From contig NZ_AXBI01000001.1 of assembly GCF_000473325.1 (NCBI RefSeq), forward strand, positions 100,357 through 164,356: 64,000 nt of DNA, given 5' to 3'. The notes below the pieces were generated by a model. The model saw nothing but the letters and a program-made list of their open reading frames with translations. It was not told the origin of the DNA and searched no databases. Of this stretch, positions 1-8,339 are shown one piece after another (positions within the stretch are counted from its first letter, which is position 1; each line of letters opens with the position of its first letter). This DNA is from Leisingera caerulea DSM 24564. GTDB lineage: Bacteria > Pseudomonadota > Alphaproteobacteria > Rhodobacterales > Rhodobacteraceae. A program made the position numbers and the translations under genes.

Positions 1-11
1 GTTTCGGGGTA

Positions 12-603
12 TCAGGTCTGAGGTGTTACGTCATCCTTTTCGGCGATGGTTTTCCGCATGGACTGGCCCTCGAGTTTGATGCGGTAAGCGTTGTGGACGA
101 TGCGGTCGAGGATGGCATCGGCGAAGGTGGGTTCTCCGATAAGGTCGTGCCAGGCGGAGACGGGCAGCTGGCTGGTGATCATGGTGGAGCCGCGCTCGTA
201 ACGCTCTTCGATGATCTCCATGAGATCGCGGCGCTGCGGTGCGGTCAGCCGGTCCGGCCCCCAGTCATCGAGGATCAGCAACTGGGTTTTCGTGAGACTG
301 CGGAACAGGCGGGGGAAGCGGCCATCGCCATGGGCCATTTCGAGCTCCTCGAAGAGGCGCGGCATGCGCTTGTAGAGCACGGTGGTGCCATCGCGGCAGT
401 CGGCAAGACTTGGCTGGGCCGGTGATGATCAGGCTGCGCTTGTCGGCGATCCATTTGCCTGTGAGCAGGCTCTGGAACAGCGCTTTGTCGAGGCCGCGGC
501 GGGCGCGGCAATCGACATCTTCCGGGCAGGCGCCCACATGGCGCAACCTGGCCGCGCGCATGCGGGCGTCAAAGCGCTTGGTCTCCCGGCTGTGTAATCG
601 CCG
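12..603 (-). pseudogene. istB: IS21-family helper ATPase IstB, 5'-truncated and lacking Walker A
   Basis: IstB is the AAA+ ATPase that assists the IstA transposase of IS21 elements. The C-terminal part (12-380) is intact, with [11 protein letters not shown], the Walker B-like LLILDDWG and the [19 protein letters not shown] region. The upstream part (about 412-600) is in a different frame, with RAARLRHVGACPEDVDCRAR and GLDKALFQSLLTGKWIADKR. At the join near 400-415 the text runs from IITGPAK straight into [13 protein letters not shown], so the residues that normally form the P-loop are deleted and the frame shifts. The N-terminal quarter is missing at about 600, where the next IS21 piece starts. 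It cannot make a working ATPase. The identification is firm; the exact upstream junction is not. Confidence 0.85.
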
Positions 604-712
604 GACGTAATCTCCCCAAAACCGCCGTTTGAAAAATCCCCAGCCATGAGCGGCAGGGCCAATTCCGAACCTCAAATTTTCGGAATTGGCGCTGCCGCGG
701 GACACAGGCCTG

Positions 713-1978
713 ATGCTCCAAATAGAGAGTGACAGGGGCAGGCAGGTGAAGGGACTGAGGGAGATCGTTTTGATCCATGATCTGAAGAAACAGGGTCTCA
801 GCATTTCCGCGATCGCGCGGAAAGTTGGCTGTGACCGCAAGACGGTGCGCAAGCACCTGGAACGCGGCCTCGAAGCGCCGGTCTACGGCCCGCGGGCACC
901 GCGGGACCGTATCATCGAACCCTTTGAGCGCTACCTCCAGGAGCGCGTTCAGGTCTTCCCCGATCTGAGCGGCGCCCGCCTGCTGCGCGAAATCCGGGAA
1001 CTGGGCTATGAGGGCGGCTACACCATGGTGACCGATTTCCTGCGCGAGGTTCGCCCGGCCAAACAAACCCAATTTGAGCGGCGGTTCGAAACCCCGCCTG
1101 GCAAACAGGCCCAGGTCGATTTTGCCGAGTTCACTGTGGAGTTCACCGATGACCCCGGCGTTGTCCGCAAGGTTTGGCTGTTCTCGATGGTGCTTGGCCA
1201 TAGCCGCTGGCTTTGGGGCCGCTTTGTTGCCAGCCAGAACCTGCAGTCTGTCCTGCGCTGTCACATCGCGGCATTCTCCGCCATGGGCGGTGCCGTTGAA
1301 GAAATCCTCTATGACCGCATGAAAACGGCCGTGATCGGCGAGGATGAAGCCGGGGTTGTCACCTACAACGCGGCTCTGGTGGCACTCCTGAATCATTACG
1401 GCACGGTGCCGCGCGCCTGCCAGCCCTACCGGGCCCGCACCAAAGGCAAGGTTGAGCGGCCATTCCGCTATATCCGCCAGGACTTCTTCCTGGCACGCAC
1501 GTTCCGGAACATGGATGACCTCAATGCCCAGTTCGATGCCTGGCGGACAGGCGTGGCCAATCCCCGGGTTCACGCCACAACGCGGCAGGTGGTCGACGAG
1601 GCTTTTGCCGGAGAGGTTGCGCACTTGAAGCCGCTGCCGGCGGTTCCCTACAGCGCCGTGCTGACGGTGGAGCGCCGGGTGAGCAAGGACGGGATGATCT
1701 CGGTTGGCGGGAATTTCTACTCCGTTCCCGACACCGCCCGCCGCCGGACGCTCGAAGTCCAGCATCATGCCACCGAGCTGCGCATCTTCGAGGAGGGGCA
1801 GCTGATCGCCCGCCATCCGGTTCTGGAAGGCAAGGCCCGGCGGCGCGTCGACCCTGCGCACCGCAAGGCACCGCCGCCAAGGCCGCCCCTGCCGCCGGCG
1901 CCGCAGAGGCTGCGCCGCCCCTTGGACTTCTATGATGCGGTCGGACGCCGGCTTGCGGCCGAGGGGAGCCGGTCATGA
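713..1978 (+). CDS. istA: IS21-family transposase IstA
   Basis: DDE transposase of the IS21 family. From the ATG at 713 it is 421 aa. An N-terminal helix-turn-helix (SISAIARKVGCDRKTVRKHL) is followed by an rve core with QVDFAEF (first Asp near residue 136), LYDRMKTAV (second Asp) and GKVERPFRYIRQDF (Glu). The C-terminal DNA-binding region has the usual SVGGNFYSVPD block, then a Pro/Arg-rich linker. An upstream in-frame ATG at 686 would add nine residues without homology. The istB start codon overlaps its stop (ATGA). It appears intact, but its partner IstB is truncated, so autonomous transposition is unlikely unless IstB is supplied elsewhere. Confidence 0.9.
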   Translation: MLQIESDRGRQVKGLREIVLIHDLKKQGLSISAIARKVGCDRKTVRKHLERGLEAPVYGPRAPRDRIIEPFERYLQERVQVFPDLSGARLLREIRELGYEGGYTMVTDFLREVRPAKQTQFERRFETPPGKQAQVDFAEFTVEFTDDPGVVRKVWLFSMVLGHSRWLWGRFVASQNLQSVLRCHIAAFSAMGGAVEEILYDRMKTAVIGEDEAGVVTYNAALVALLNHYGTVPRACQPYRARTKGKVERPFRYIRQDFFLARTFRNMDDLNAQFDAWRTGVANPRVHATTRQVVDEAFAGEVAHLKPLPAVPYSAVLTVERRVSKDGMISVGGNFYSVPDTARRRTLEVQHHATELRIFEEGQLIARHPVLEGKARRRVDPAHRKAPPPRPPLPPAPQRLRRPLDFYDAVGRRLAAEGSRS

Positions 1979-2310
1979 GCGATATGCTTGATCGTATCCG
2001 CGGCGCCTTGGTCGGCCTCAAGATGCCGCGCGCGCTCGAAGCTCTCGATCACACACTGCAGCAGCTGGAAAAAGGCGAAGTTACCGCCATCGAGGCGATC
2101 AACACGCTGTTGAGCGAGGAATACGCCACGCGGGAGACCCGCCGGATCGACGTGGCGCTGCGCACCGCCAAACTCTTGCCCGCCAAGACGCTCGAGAGCT
2201 TTGACTTCAGTTTCCAGCCGTCGCTCGACCGGGAGCGGATCGCGGCACTGGCCCAGCTCGACTTCATCCGCCGGGCCGAAGTCGTCCACTTTCTTGGCCC
2301 GTGCGATCCT
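1975..2310 (+). pseudogene. istB: IS21-family helper IstB, N-terminal fragment
   Basis: The first 110 or so residues of an IstB protein of a different lineage from the one at 12-603 (MLDRIRGALVGLKMPRALEAL, then LLSEEYATRETRRIDVALRTAKL). Homology ends at FIRRAEVVHFLGP, immediately before the position of the P-loop. The frame then continues for five unrelated residues to a stop at 2319. The break at about 2308-2312 marks the junction with the neighbouring recombinase-carrying DNA. It is non-functional because all ATPase motifs are missing. Confidence 0.85.
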
Positions 2311-2338
2311 GCTTCATAATGCCCATCTCTCTATGCCC

Positions 2339-3332
2339 CTATAAAGCCAGTGTTTTTTGGTGCGGATTTTCAGACGACGGACGACGGGCGCGTCGTGTGT
2401 CCGCAGCTTGAACGACATCTTCCCTACCCAGATCGTCCATTTGAATGATCCAGGGAGCGCCTTTGCAGAATTGTTGCGCCGGAAGATGGCCATCCTGGAT
2501 CAGGCGACGTACGGTCGAGGGGCTGAGTGCCAACGCTTCGGCAGCCTCGTCAAGTGTCAGCTCACCGCGCTCCTGGCGTTCGCCCTCGCGATAAACATCG
2601 ATTTGATGGTGATTGCGCAGACTGCACACGCGTGATTGTGTCCAGCCGTTGCCGCGTCCGGTCACCTTGCCGGCCCGGTTGAGCGTTGCGGCAATCAGCT
2701 TGTCAGGCATGAGCCGGGCCAGCGCCCGGGTGAGATCGACGACATCCTGATCGGTGCTCCAGCGGTGCTGGCCGCAGCGGTTCTTGCGCACGGCCAGCGC
2801 GGAATGTGCGCCGCCCTGCCAGCGGATAACGAGCTCGATGGTCTCTCCGTCAACGCGCGCAATGATCTCCTCGACCAGAGTGCGAATGATCTGTTTCTTG
2901 GTGGCAGGTGCAGCACCTGGGCTTGTCCATGCGCGCTCAAGATCGGCCCCCAAGCTCAGCAGCCTGGCGCGATCGGCGGTGCCCGCTTGTTGCGACAGGG
3001 ACGCCGCATCATGCGCCTTGATCTGATCCTCGAGCGCGGCGACCGCACCAAGCCGCGCATTCCAGCGCGCTTCCAGTTCGCCTGCCACCAGACGATTGTC
3101 GGGATCGACCGCATCGTACTGGCGCCGGGCACGAGAGGCCTCATAGCGCGCCTGCTCCAGGCTGAGTTCAAGCTGATGGCGCTTCTCCTCATGTGCCCGC
3201 CCCTGAGCCACCTCTGCCTCGAGTGCCGCCTCGATGCCGAGTGGTTGCAACCGCGCGATGATCTCGGCGCCGATCGCCTGATCCACCCGCATGCCACCGA
3301 ACGAGATACAGCGCGCGCCACCGTGATTGAAC
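2339..3332 (-). pseudogene. Large serine recombinase, C-terminal fragment
   Basis: The C-terminal half of a large serine recombinase: a coiled-coil-rich stretch (EKRHQLELSLEQARYEASRARRQYD), the block ISFGGMRVDQAIGAEII, a region KKQIIRTLVEEIIARVDGETIELVIRW and a C-terminal HTH-like segment (TLDEAAEALALSPSTVRRLIQDG). The catalytic resolvase domain is absent. The coding frame is cut at 3332/3333 exactly where the IS6-family inverted repeat starts, so an IS6-mediated adjacent deletion probably removed the N-terminal half. Such recombinases usually belong to integrative elements, so this may be the relic of an older island module. Confidence 0.75.
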
Positions 3333-4141
3333 GGCATTGCCAAGTTGATTGGGTTGTCCTTCTCGGATAGCGCGGTACCATGACCATACCGACCTCATTG
3401 CCGCGGCTGAAGGGCTTCCGTTTTCCTCGCGAAATCATCGCCTATGCGGTGTGGGCATATCATCGGTTTGCTCTCAGCACGGCGGATGTCGAGGACCTCC
3501 TGGCGGAGCGTGGCGTCATCGTCAGTCGTGAAGCGGTTCGTCTCTGGGTGAACCGTTTCGGGTCTCAGTTCGCGGCTTGTATCCGACGCGACCGGCCCCG
3601 GCCGCACGACAAATGGCATATGGACGAAGTGGTCGTCCCGATCAACGGCGTGAAACATTGGCTGTGGCGTGCAATCGATGGCAATGGAGATGTACTCGAC
3701 ATTCTGATCCAGCCTCGCCGCAACGCCAAAGCCGCAAAGCGTTTCTTCGGCCGACTGGTTGCAGCCTATGGCGAACCGCGTGTCGTGATCACGGACAAGC
3801 TGCGCAGCTATACCAAGCCGATCAAGGCCATCACGCCGGACGCCGACCATCGGGCGCACAAGGGGCTCAACAACAGGATCGAAGGGTCACACCGGCCGAC
3901 GCGAAAGCGGGAAAAGATGATGGGTCGGTTCAAGTCACCACGCCAGGCGCAACGATTTCTCGTCGCCCACGACCAAATCAGTACGATCTTTCGTCCCCGC
4001 CGCTATCGCCTTTCCACTCTCTCCTACCGCCATGCCAGAGCCGACGGGTTTAAGCTGTGGGAAGGTTATGCTGCCGAACTATCGGCCTGATTACGCGGTC
4101 TCACGCTTTTTCCAATCCACGGCAGATAACTTGGCAATGCC
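3333..4141 (+). mobile_element. Complete IS6-family insertion sequence (copy 1)
   Basis: An 809-bp element bounded by a perfect 14-bp inverted repeat, GGCATTGCCAAGTT at 3333 and its complement at 4128-4141, enclosing one transposase gene. The flanking 8 bp (GATTGAAC and GTGGGAAG) do not match, so there is no target duplication. This fits replicative IS6 behaviour with adjacent deletion or recombination. The left side truncates the recombinase gene. The right end sequence recurs in inverse orientation at 20979. Confidence 0.9.
3380..4090 (+). CDS. IS6-family transposase
   Basis: A 236-aa DDE transposase of the IS6 (IS26-like) family. An N-terminal HTH (STADVEDLLAERGVIVSREAV) is followed by the catalytic core with DKWHMDEVVVPING (first Asp), EPRVVITDKLRSY (second Asp) and NRIEGSHRPTRKRE (Glu), ending in the usual FRPRRYRLSTLSYRHAR tail. 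Length and motifs are normal for the family and no stop or frameshift is seen, so it is probably active. It differs clearly in sequence from the IS6 copies at 21.7 and 32.7 kb. Confidence 0.95.
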   Translation: MTIPTSLPRLKGFRFPREIIAYAVWAYHRFALSTADVEDLLAERGVIVSREAVRLWVNRFGSQFAACIRRDRPRPHDKWHMDEVVVPINGVKHWLWRAIDGNGDVLDILIQPRRNAKAAKRFFGRLVAAYGEPRVVITDKLRSYTKPIKAITPDADHRAHKGLNNRIEGSHRPTRKREKMMGRFKSPRQAQRFLVAHDQISTIFRPRRYRLSTLSYRHARADGFKLWEGYAAELSA

Positions 4142-4319
4142 GTGGGAAGACGTCCTTCGCGGGACGATGGGTGAGGTGAGTTCGCAATGCGTCCAGTTCC
4201 GGCAGCATCATGGCTGCCAGGCCGCGAGTCAGATTGGACCGCTTCACTCTTCTAATCCCATGATGGGAGGGCCAGCGTGCCGATCCCGAAGAGAAGCGAG
4301 GGCCCGCGAAAGACCTGAA

Positions 4320-4892
4320 GACCCGCCGTTGACAACTGCTCGAAGGCGCTTGACCAATGAACGCCGAATAGAGAAGACGCATTTGCAGCGGTTGCTGGCG
4401 GGCTGGCGCAGAGCCGAAAAGCAAGCGAAGTGCCCCGCCGTAGAGCACAAAATCTTGGAGCCGGTTCGAGACCCGGAAACGGGGCACGCGATTTCCCCGG
4501 TCATCGCGGCAGCGCTGTGCATCAAACCCCGCGGAAAGCTCACCCCGGATCAGGCGCGGAAAGTCGACGCGCTCAAGGCCGGCTCTCCCGCCTTCGCAAC
4601 GATGTGCTGTCTCGCCATGCGGTTCAACGGTATCCTGCGCGGCCGCGAAGCAGACCCGCTCCCTGCATGGATCGACGACGCGATCGAAACCGACCTGGCG
4701 CCCATCGTGCGCTTTGCCCGCACATTGAACCGGGACTTCGATGCAGTCAAAAACGCCATCGAGATGCCCTGGAGCAATGGCCAAGCGGAAGGTCAGATCA
4801 ACCGCCTGAAGACCTTCAAACGCGCGATGTACGGTCGGGCCGGTCCAGAATTGTTGCGGGCGAGAATGCTATCGTTCCGCCACACAGATTGA
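4320..4892 (+). pseudogene. ISL3-family transposase, C-terminal remnant
   Basis: An open frame carrying the C-terminal part of an ISL3 transposase: KPRGKLTPDQARKVDALKAG, then PWSNGQAEGQINRLKTFKRA with the conserved Glu-containing block and YGRAGPELLRARML. The N-terminal zinc-ribbon, HTH and first two catalytic Asp residues are missing. It is related to but distinct from the ISL3 copies at 22.3 and 36.0 kb. The stretch 4142-4320 between the IS6 end and this homology contains nothing I recognise. Confidence 0.75.
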
Positions 4893-4965
4893 GGCAGAGC
4901 CCAATTAAGGGCTACGCGACAGGACGCAATGATTGAGGAAGGTTTCGCGCGGGCGGCATCGCAGA

Positions 4966-5958
4966 TCATTTCATTTTTCGTATGCTTTTCAATAACATCG
5001 CGGTCTTTGCAAGCCCGCGCGGTAAGACCACGACGAACAATATCAGTGCGAACCCCAGCACCAAATTGCGTGCGTCCCCAAACTCTTTCGACATCTCCAC
5101 GACAAACATCATAACACCAGTCCCTACAAGCGGACCCCAGGTCGATCCCAGACCGCCGACGATCACCATGGCAAGGATGAACATCAGCGTCGAAAAGTCG
5201 AATAGGCTTGGTCCGGCAAATCGGAAGTGTGCGGCATAAACCCCACCTGTGAGCCCGGTCAGAAACGCAGAGATGCAGAATGCGAGTACCTGATACTTCT
5301 TGCGGTCGATGCCACGGCTGCTGGCATAGCCGACATTGTCCCGAATGGCTCGAAATGCGAGGCCAATGCGACCATGAATGACGACCACCGCAACCAGAAC
5401 CGTGATAGCAAATGCAGCAAGCACCACATAGTAGTTCCCCAGAATCCAGCTTCCTTTCAGCAAAGGCCGAAAGCCAAAATCGTCAAATCGCGAGAACCCG
5501 GTCGAACCGCCAAAGAGCTGCTGGCAGTTGTTTTGCACAAGGGAAAAGCACTCCGTGTCGGTGATGATCAGTACATGTACCATGGAGGCGATTGCATAGG
5601 TAAGCAGCGCGACATAGGCACCGGTCAGACGCAGACAGGCCAGACCAATGACAAACGCCAGGGCAGCGGACGACAGCGCTGCAATCGGGATCGCCGCCCA
5701 GACCGACAGCCCGGCAAATGTCACGCCCATTGCAACACCATAGGCGCCGCAGGCGAACAGTAACATCTGGGCCAGGGAAAACACCCCGGCATGCCCCATC
5801 AGCAGGTTCCAGTTGATCGCGACCATCGCCCAGATGAAAAAGACGACGACCTCACCCAGCAGGTATTTTTGCGTCAGCACCAGGGGTAGGGCGGCAAAAG
5901 CGGCTATGATCACCAGCCCAATCAGCAGATGACGGCTCATATTGTCGATACGGGTCAT
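4966..5958 (-). CDS. livM: Branched-chain-amino-acid-type ABC transporter permease LivM
   Basis: The second permease of a Liv-type (HAAT) ABC importer, 330 aa, in the inner membrane. About nine hydrophobic segments are visible, and the characteristic EAA-like loop region reads LAFRAIRDNVGYASSRGIDRKKYQVLAF, followed by FAGPSLFDFSTLMFILAMVIVGGLGSTWGP. The start ATG overlaps the livH stop by 4 bp, indicating translational coupling. It is the last gene of the minus-strand run, ending about 75 bp before the ISL3 remnant. The actual substrate is unlikely to be a branched-chain amino acid given the HyuAB/deacetylase neighbours; many HAAT systems carry amides or other organic solutes. Confidence 0.9.
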   Translation of the reverse strand: MTRIDNMSRHLLIGLVIIAAFAALPLVLTQKYLLGEVVVFFIWAMVAINWNLLMGHAGVFSLAQMLLFACGAYGVAMGVTFAGLSVWAAIPIAALSSAALAFVIGLACLRLTGAYVALLTYAIASMVHVLIITDTECFSLVQNNCQQLFGGSTGFSRFDDFGFRPLLKGSWILGNYYVVLAAFAITVLVAVVVIHGRIGLAFRAIRDNVGYASSRGIDRKKYQVLAFCISAFLTGLTGGVYAAHFRFAGPSLFDFSTLMFILAMVIVGGLGSTWGPLVGTGVMMFVVEMSKEFGDARNLVLGFALILFVVVLPRGLAKTAMLLKSIRKMK

Positions 5959-6833
5959 AGACGCACCACCTTTTCGCGTCCGAACAGCCCCTGCGGACGC
6001 CAGATCAACACGAGGATCACGATGAAGAGCATGGTTGGAAAACCAAACCGCACGCCGACGTAGTAGCCAATGCTCGCTTCGAACAGCGCCAGCGCAAATG
6101 CGCAGACCCCTGCGCCCCAGACATTGCCCAGCCCGGCCACAACGCAGATCACAAAGGCCTTAAGCAACGGATCCCCGCCCATTTGCGGGCTCAGCGTTGC
6201 CTGAGTCGAAATCATCAGCCCCGCCACGCCAGCCAGCATTCCGGCCAGCGCCATCACCTGGAGGAACACCGTGTCGGCTTTCACACCCATGAGCATCGCC
6301 GCTTCACGGTTCAGCGCAGTGGCTCGGATGGCCCGGCCAAACCGGGTCTTGAGAAGAAGCCACGCGACCGTAAAAATCAGGATAAGCGACACCGTGAAGG
6401 TGATGATCGCCTGATAGGTGACCGTCACGCCACCTATGCGCAAAAACCCATCCACGGTAAGCGGTTGAGGATAGGGGTATCCGCCATAGATCTTCAACAG
6501 AATATCCTGCAAGACTATTCCAAGACCGGCAGTTGCGACCAGAACATTGGTCGCGAAACCGTCGGTGCCCAGCATAAAATGAATGATGAACAAATGCGTC
6601 AGCACTCCGATCAGTGCGCCCGCAAGCATCGCGACAAGGATGCCCAGAAGCATCGGGATATGCACTGAATTGGCAACCGAGAAGGCAACATAGGCACCCA
6701 CGGTCATGAACAAGCCATGTGCCATGTTGAACATGCCAAGTGTGCCATAGATCAACGACAACCCGACGGCTGCAAGCGCGTAGAGCGAACCCAGCGTCAG
6801 CCCTGTGATGAGAATCTGGGTCAGAACGTCCAC
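5955..6833 (-). CDS. livH: Branched-chain-amino-acid-type ABC transporter permease LivH
   Basis: The first permease of the HAAT importer, 292 aa. It begins with the family hallmark LYALAAVGLSLIYGTLGMFNMAHG and contains the EAA loop region RAIRATALNREAAMLMGVKAD, then VVAGLGNVWGAGVCAFALAL. I prefer the GTG at 6831-6833, one nucleotide after the livF stop, because the family usually begins right before VLTQILITGLTLGSLYAL. A longer frame to 6920 would overlap livF and adds no homology. It forms the membrane channel with LivM. Confidence 0.88.
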   Translation of the reverse strand: MDVLTQILITGLTLGSLYALAAVGLSLIYGTLGMFNMAHGLFMTVGAYVAFSVANSVHIPMLLGILVAMLAGALIGVLTHLFIIHFMLGTDGFATNVLVATAGLGIVLQDILLKIYGGYPYPQPLTVDGFLRIGGVTVTYQAIITFTVSLILIFTVAWLLLKTRFGRAIRATALNREAAMLMGVKADTVFLQVMALAGMLAGVAGLMISTQATLSPQMGGDPLLKAFVICVVAGLGNVWGAGVCAFALALFEASIGYYVGVRFGFPTMLFIVILVLIWRPQGLFGREKVVRL

Positions 6834-6834
6834 G

Positions 6835-7551
6835 TCAGTGCCCTCCAAGATAGGTATTAAGAATGTCGCTGCTTTCTCTTGCCTCAGCGGTGCTGCCTTG
6901 CCAGACAACCCGACCTGCATCGAGCAGGCAGAGATTTTCCGCGAAATGCATCAGACGGCTTGGGTTTTCTTCAACGACCAGAAAGGCCATGCCGCGTTTG
7001 CGCAATTCTGCCAATGCGTCATAGATTTGTTCGATTACCAGAGGTGCCAATCCAAGGGATGGTTCATCAAGCATCAAAATGCGGCTTTTGGCCATCATGC
7101 CGCGCCCGATACCCACCATCCGCCGTTCACCGCCAGACAAGCCGCTGGTGACCTGATTGCGGCGTTCTTTCAGCTTTGGGAACAATACGAAAACCTCGGC
7201 CAATCGCTGTTCCGTCTCTTGTGAATCGGTTGACAGATACGCCCCCATAAACAGATTTTCTTCGACCGTCATTTCGGTGAAGAGCTGATCACCCTGCGGT
7301 ACATGCACGATGCCTGCGGCCACCCGCTGGTCCACCGATTTTGCGGCAACATCTTCGCCGTCGAGGGTGATCTGCCCGTCTCGCAACGGAAGAAACCCGG
7401 ATATGGTGCGCAAGAGGGTTGTCTTGCCGTGACCATTGGGGCCAATCACCGCGAACACATTGCCTTTGGCAACTTCGATCGAGACGCCGTGCAGAACCGG
7501 GCGATTGAGATAGCCAGAGACGATATTGGTGCAGGACAGAACCGGTTTCAT
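6835..7551 (-). CDS. livF: ABC transporter ATP-binding protein LivF
   Basis: A 238-aa ATPase of the HAAT importer. Walker A is GPNGHGKTT, the ABC signature is LSGGERRM and Walker B is ILMLDEPSLGL, all canonical. An H-loop-like region follows. The start codon overlaps the livG stop by 4 bp. It probably pairs with LivG to energise uptake. Length and motif order are standard for LivF. Confidence 0.93.
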   Translation of the reverse strand: MKPVLSCTNIVSGYLNRPVLHGVSIEVAKGNVFAVIGPNGHGKTTLLRTISGFLPLRDGQITLDGEDVAAKSVDQRVAAGIVHVPQGDQLFTEMTVEENLFMGAYLSTDSQETEQRLAEVFVLFPKLKERRNQVTSGLSGGERRMVGIGRGMMAKSRILMLDEPSLGLAPLVIEQIYDALAELRKRGMAFLVVEENPSRLMHFAENLCLLDAGRVVWQGSTAEARESSDILNTYLGGH

Positions 7552-8339
7552 GCGCTTTGCTCCAATCCAGCTGATCCCAGATAGACTTCGGCCACGGTTC
7601 TGTCCGAGGCCAGGCCGGTCGGTGCTCCGTCATAGATGGTCTGCCCCTGATGCATGATCATCGCGCGGTCCGCCACAGACGTTAGAAAGTGCATGACATG
7701 TTCGATAAAGACGATGGTCATACCCTGCGCCTTGAGTTTCAGCATTAGGGCAATGAAGTCCTCAATTTCGGGCGGGGTCAGACCGCCGACAGGCTCGTCC
7801 AGCAGCAGAATATCCGGCTCATTGACAAGCGCGGTGGCAATCATGAGCCTTTTGCGTGCTAGAATGGGGATTTCCGCGGCCTGCATCGAAGCGAATTCTT
7901 CAAGGTCAAGCTCCGCGAGCATGTCGCGTGCCGCTTGCTTGTCACTACCAGCTACTAGAGCGCTGCCACCGCCACTGCGACGTCCAAAGGAACGGGCCAC
8001 CAGAATGTTCTCGTAGACGCTCATCCCGTCGAATGCGGAATTGAGCTGAAACGTACGGGCCAATCCCAGATGGATTAGCCGATGAGGTGCCAACCCAACG
8101 ATATTCTTGCCCATCAGTCTGATATCGCCTTCCGTTGTCGGAGTCAGCCCACTGATGAGATCAAAAAAAGTGGTCTTGCCCGCACCATTCGGGCCACCGA
8201 TGCCAACGACTTCGCCGCGCGCTACGGTAAAGTCGATGCCATCGACGGCGGCCAGAGCGCCGAAGCGTTTACAAACGCCCCGGCACTCCAACATGATATC
8301 GCTTGAAGAAGTCACGGGCCCCGTCAGCCTTGCATCCAC
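7548..8339 (-). CDS. livG: ABC transporter ATP-binding protein LivG, atypical signature motif
   Basis: The second ATPase of the importer, 263 aa from a GTG at 8339 that overlaps the livK stop region by 16 bp. An internal ATG at 8294 (MLECRGVCKRFGALAAVDGI) is an alternative start. Walker A (GPNGAGKTTFFDLISG) and Walker B (ILLLDEPVGGLTPPE) are normal. The stretch that should hold the LSGGQ/LPYGxQ signature reads AAEIPILARKRLMIATAL, so the conserved Ser/Gly pair is missing. LivF retains a full signature, so one ATP site of the heterodimer may be degenerate. Family membership is clear. Confidence 0.9.
   Translation of the reverse strand: MDARLTGPVTSSSDIMLECRGVCKRFGALAAVDGIDFTVARGEVVGIGGPNGAGKTTFFDLISGLTPTTEGDIRLMGKNIVGLAPHRLIHLGLARTFQLNSAFDGMSVYENILVARSFGRRSGGGSALVAGSDKQAARDMLAELDLEEFASMQAAEIPILARKRLMIATALVNEPDILLLDEPVGGLTPPEIEDFIALMLKLKAQGMTIVFIEHVMHFLTSVADRAMIMHQGQTIYDGAPTGLASDRTVAEVYLGSAGLEQSA

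Larger units (their letters stand above)
606..2310 (+). mobile_element. IS21-family element, left end plus istA and truncated istB
   Basis: The left part (about 606-712) holds CCCCAAAA- and AAAATCCCC-like stretches resembling the repeated transposase-binding sites at IS21 ends, followed by istA and the start of istB in the usual overlapping order. The right third of the element, with most of istB and the right end, is gone: at about 2308-2312 the sequence switches to unrelated DNA leading into a recombinase fragment. Boundaries were judged by where protein homology stops, so they are approximate. Confidence 0.7.

Noticed and set aside
569..1861. Long minus-strand open frame opposite istA
   Set aside because: It is a high-GC antisense shadow: the plus strand has clear IstA motifs through the whole length and the minus product has no recognisable domain.
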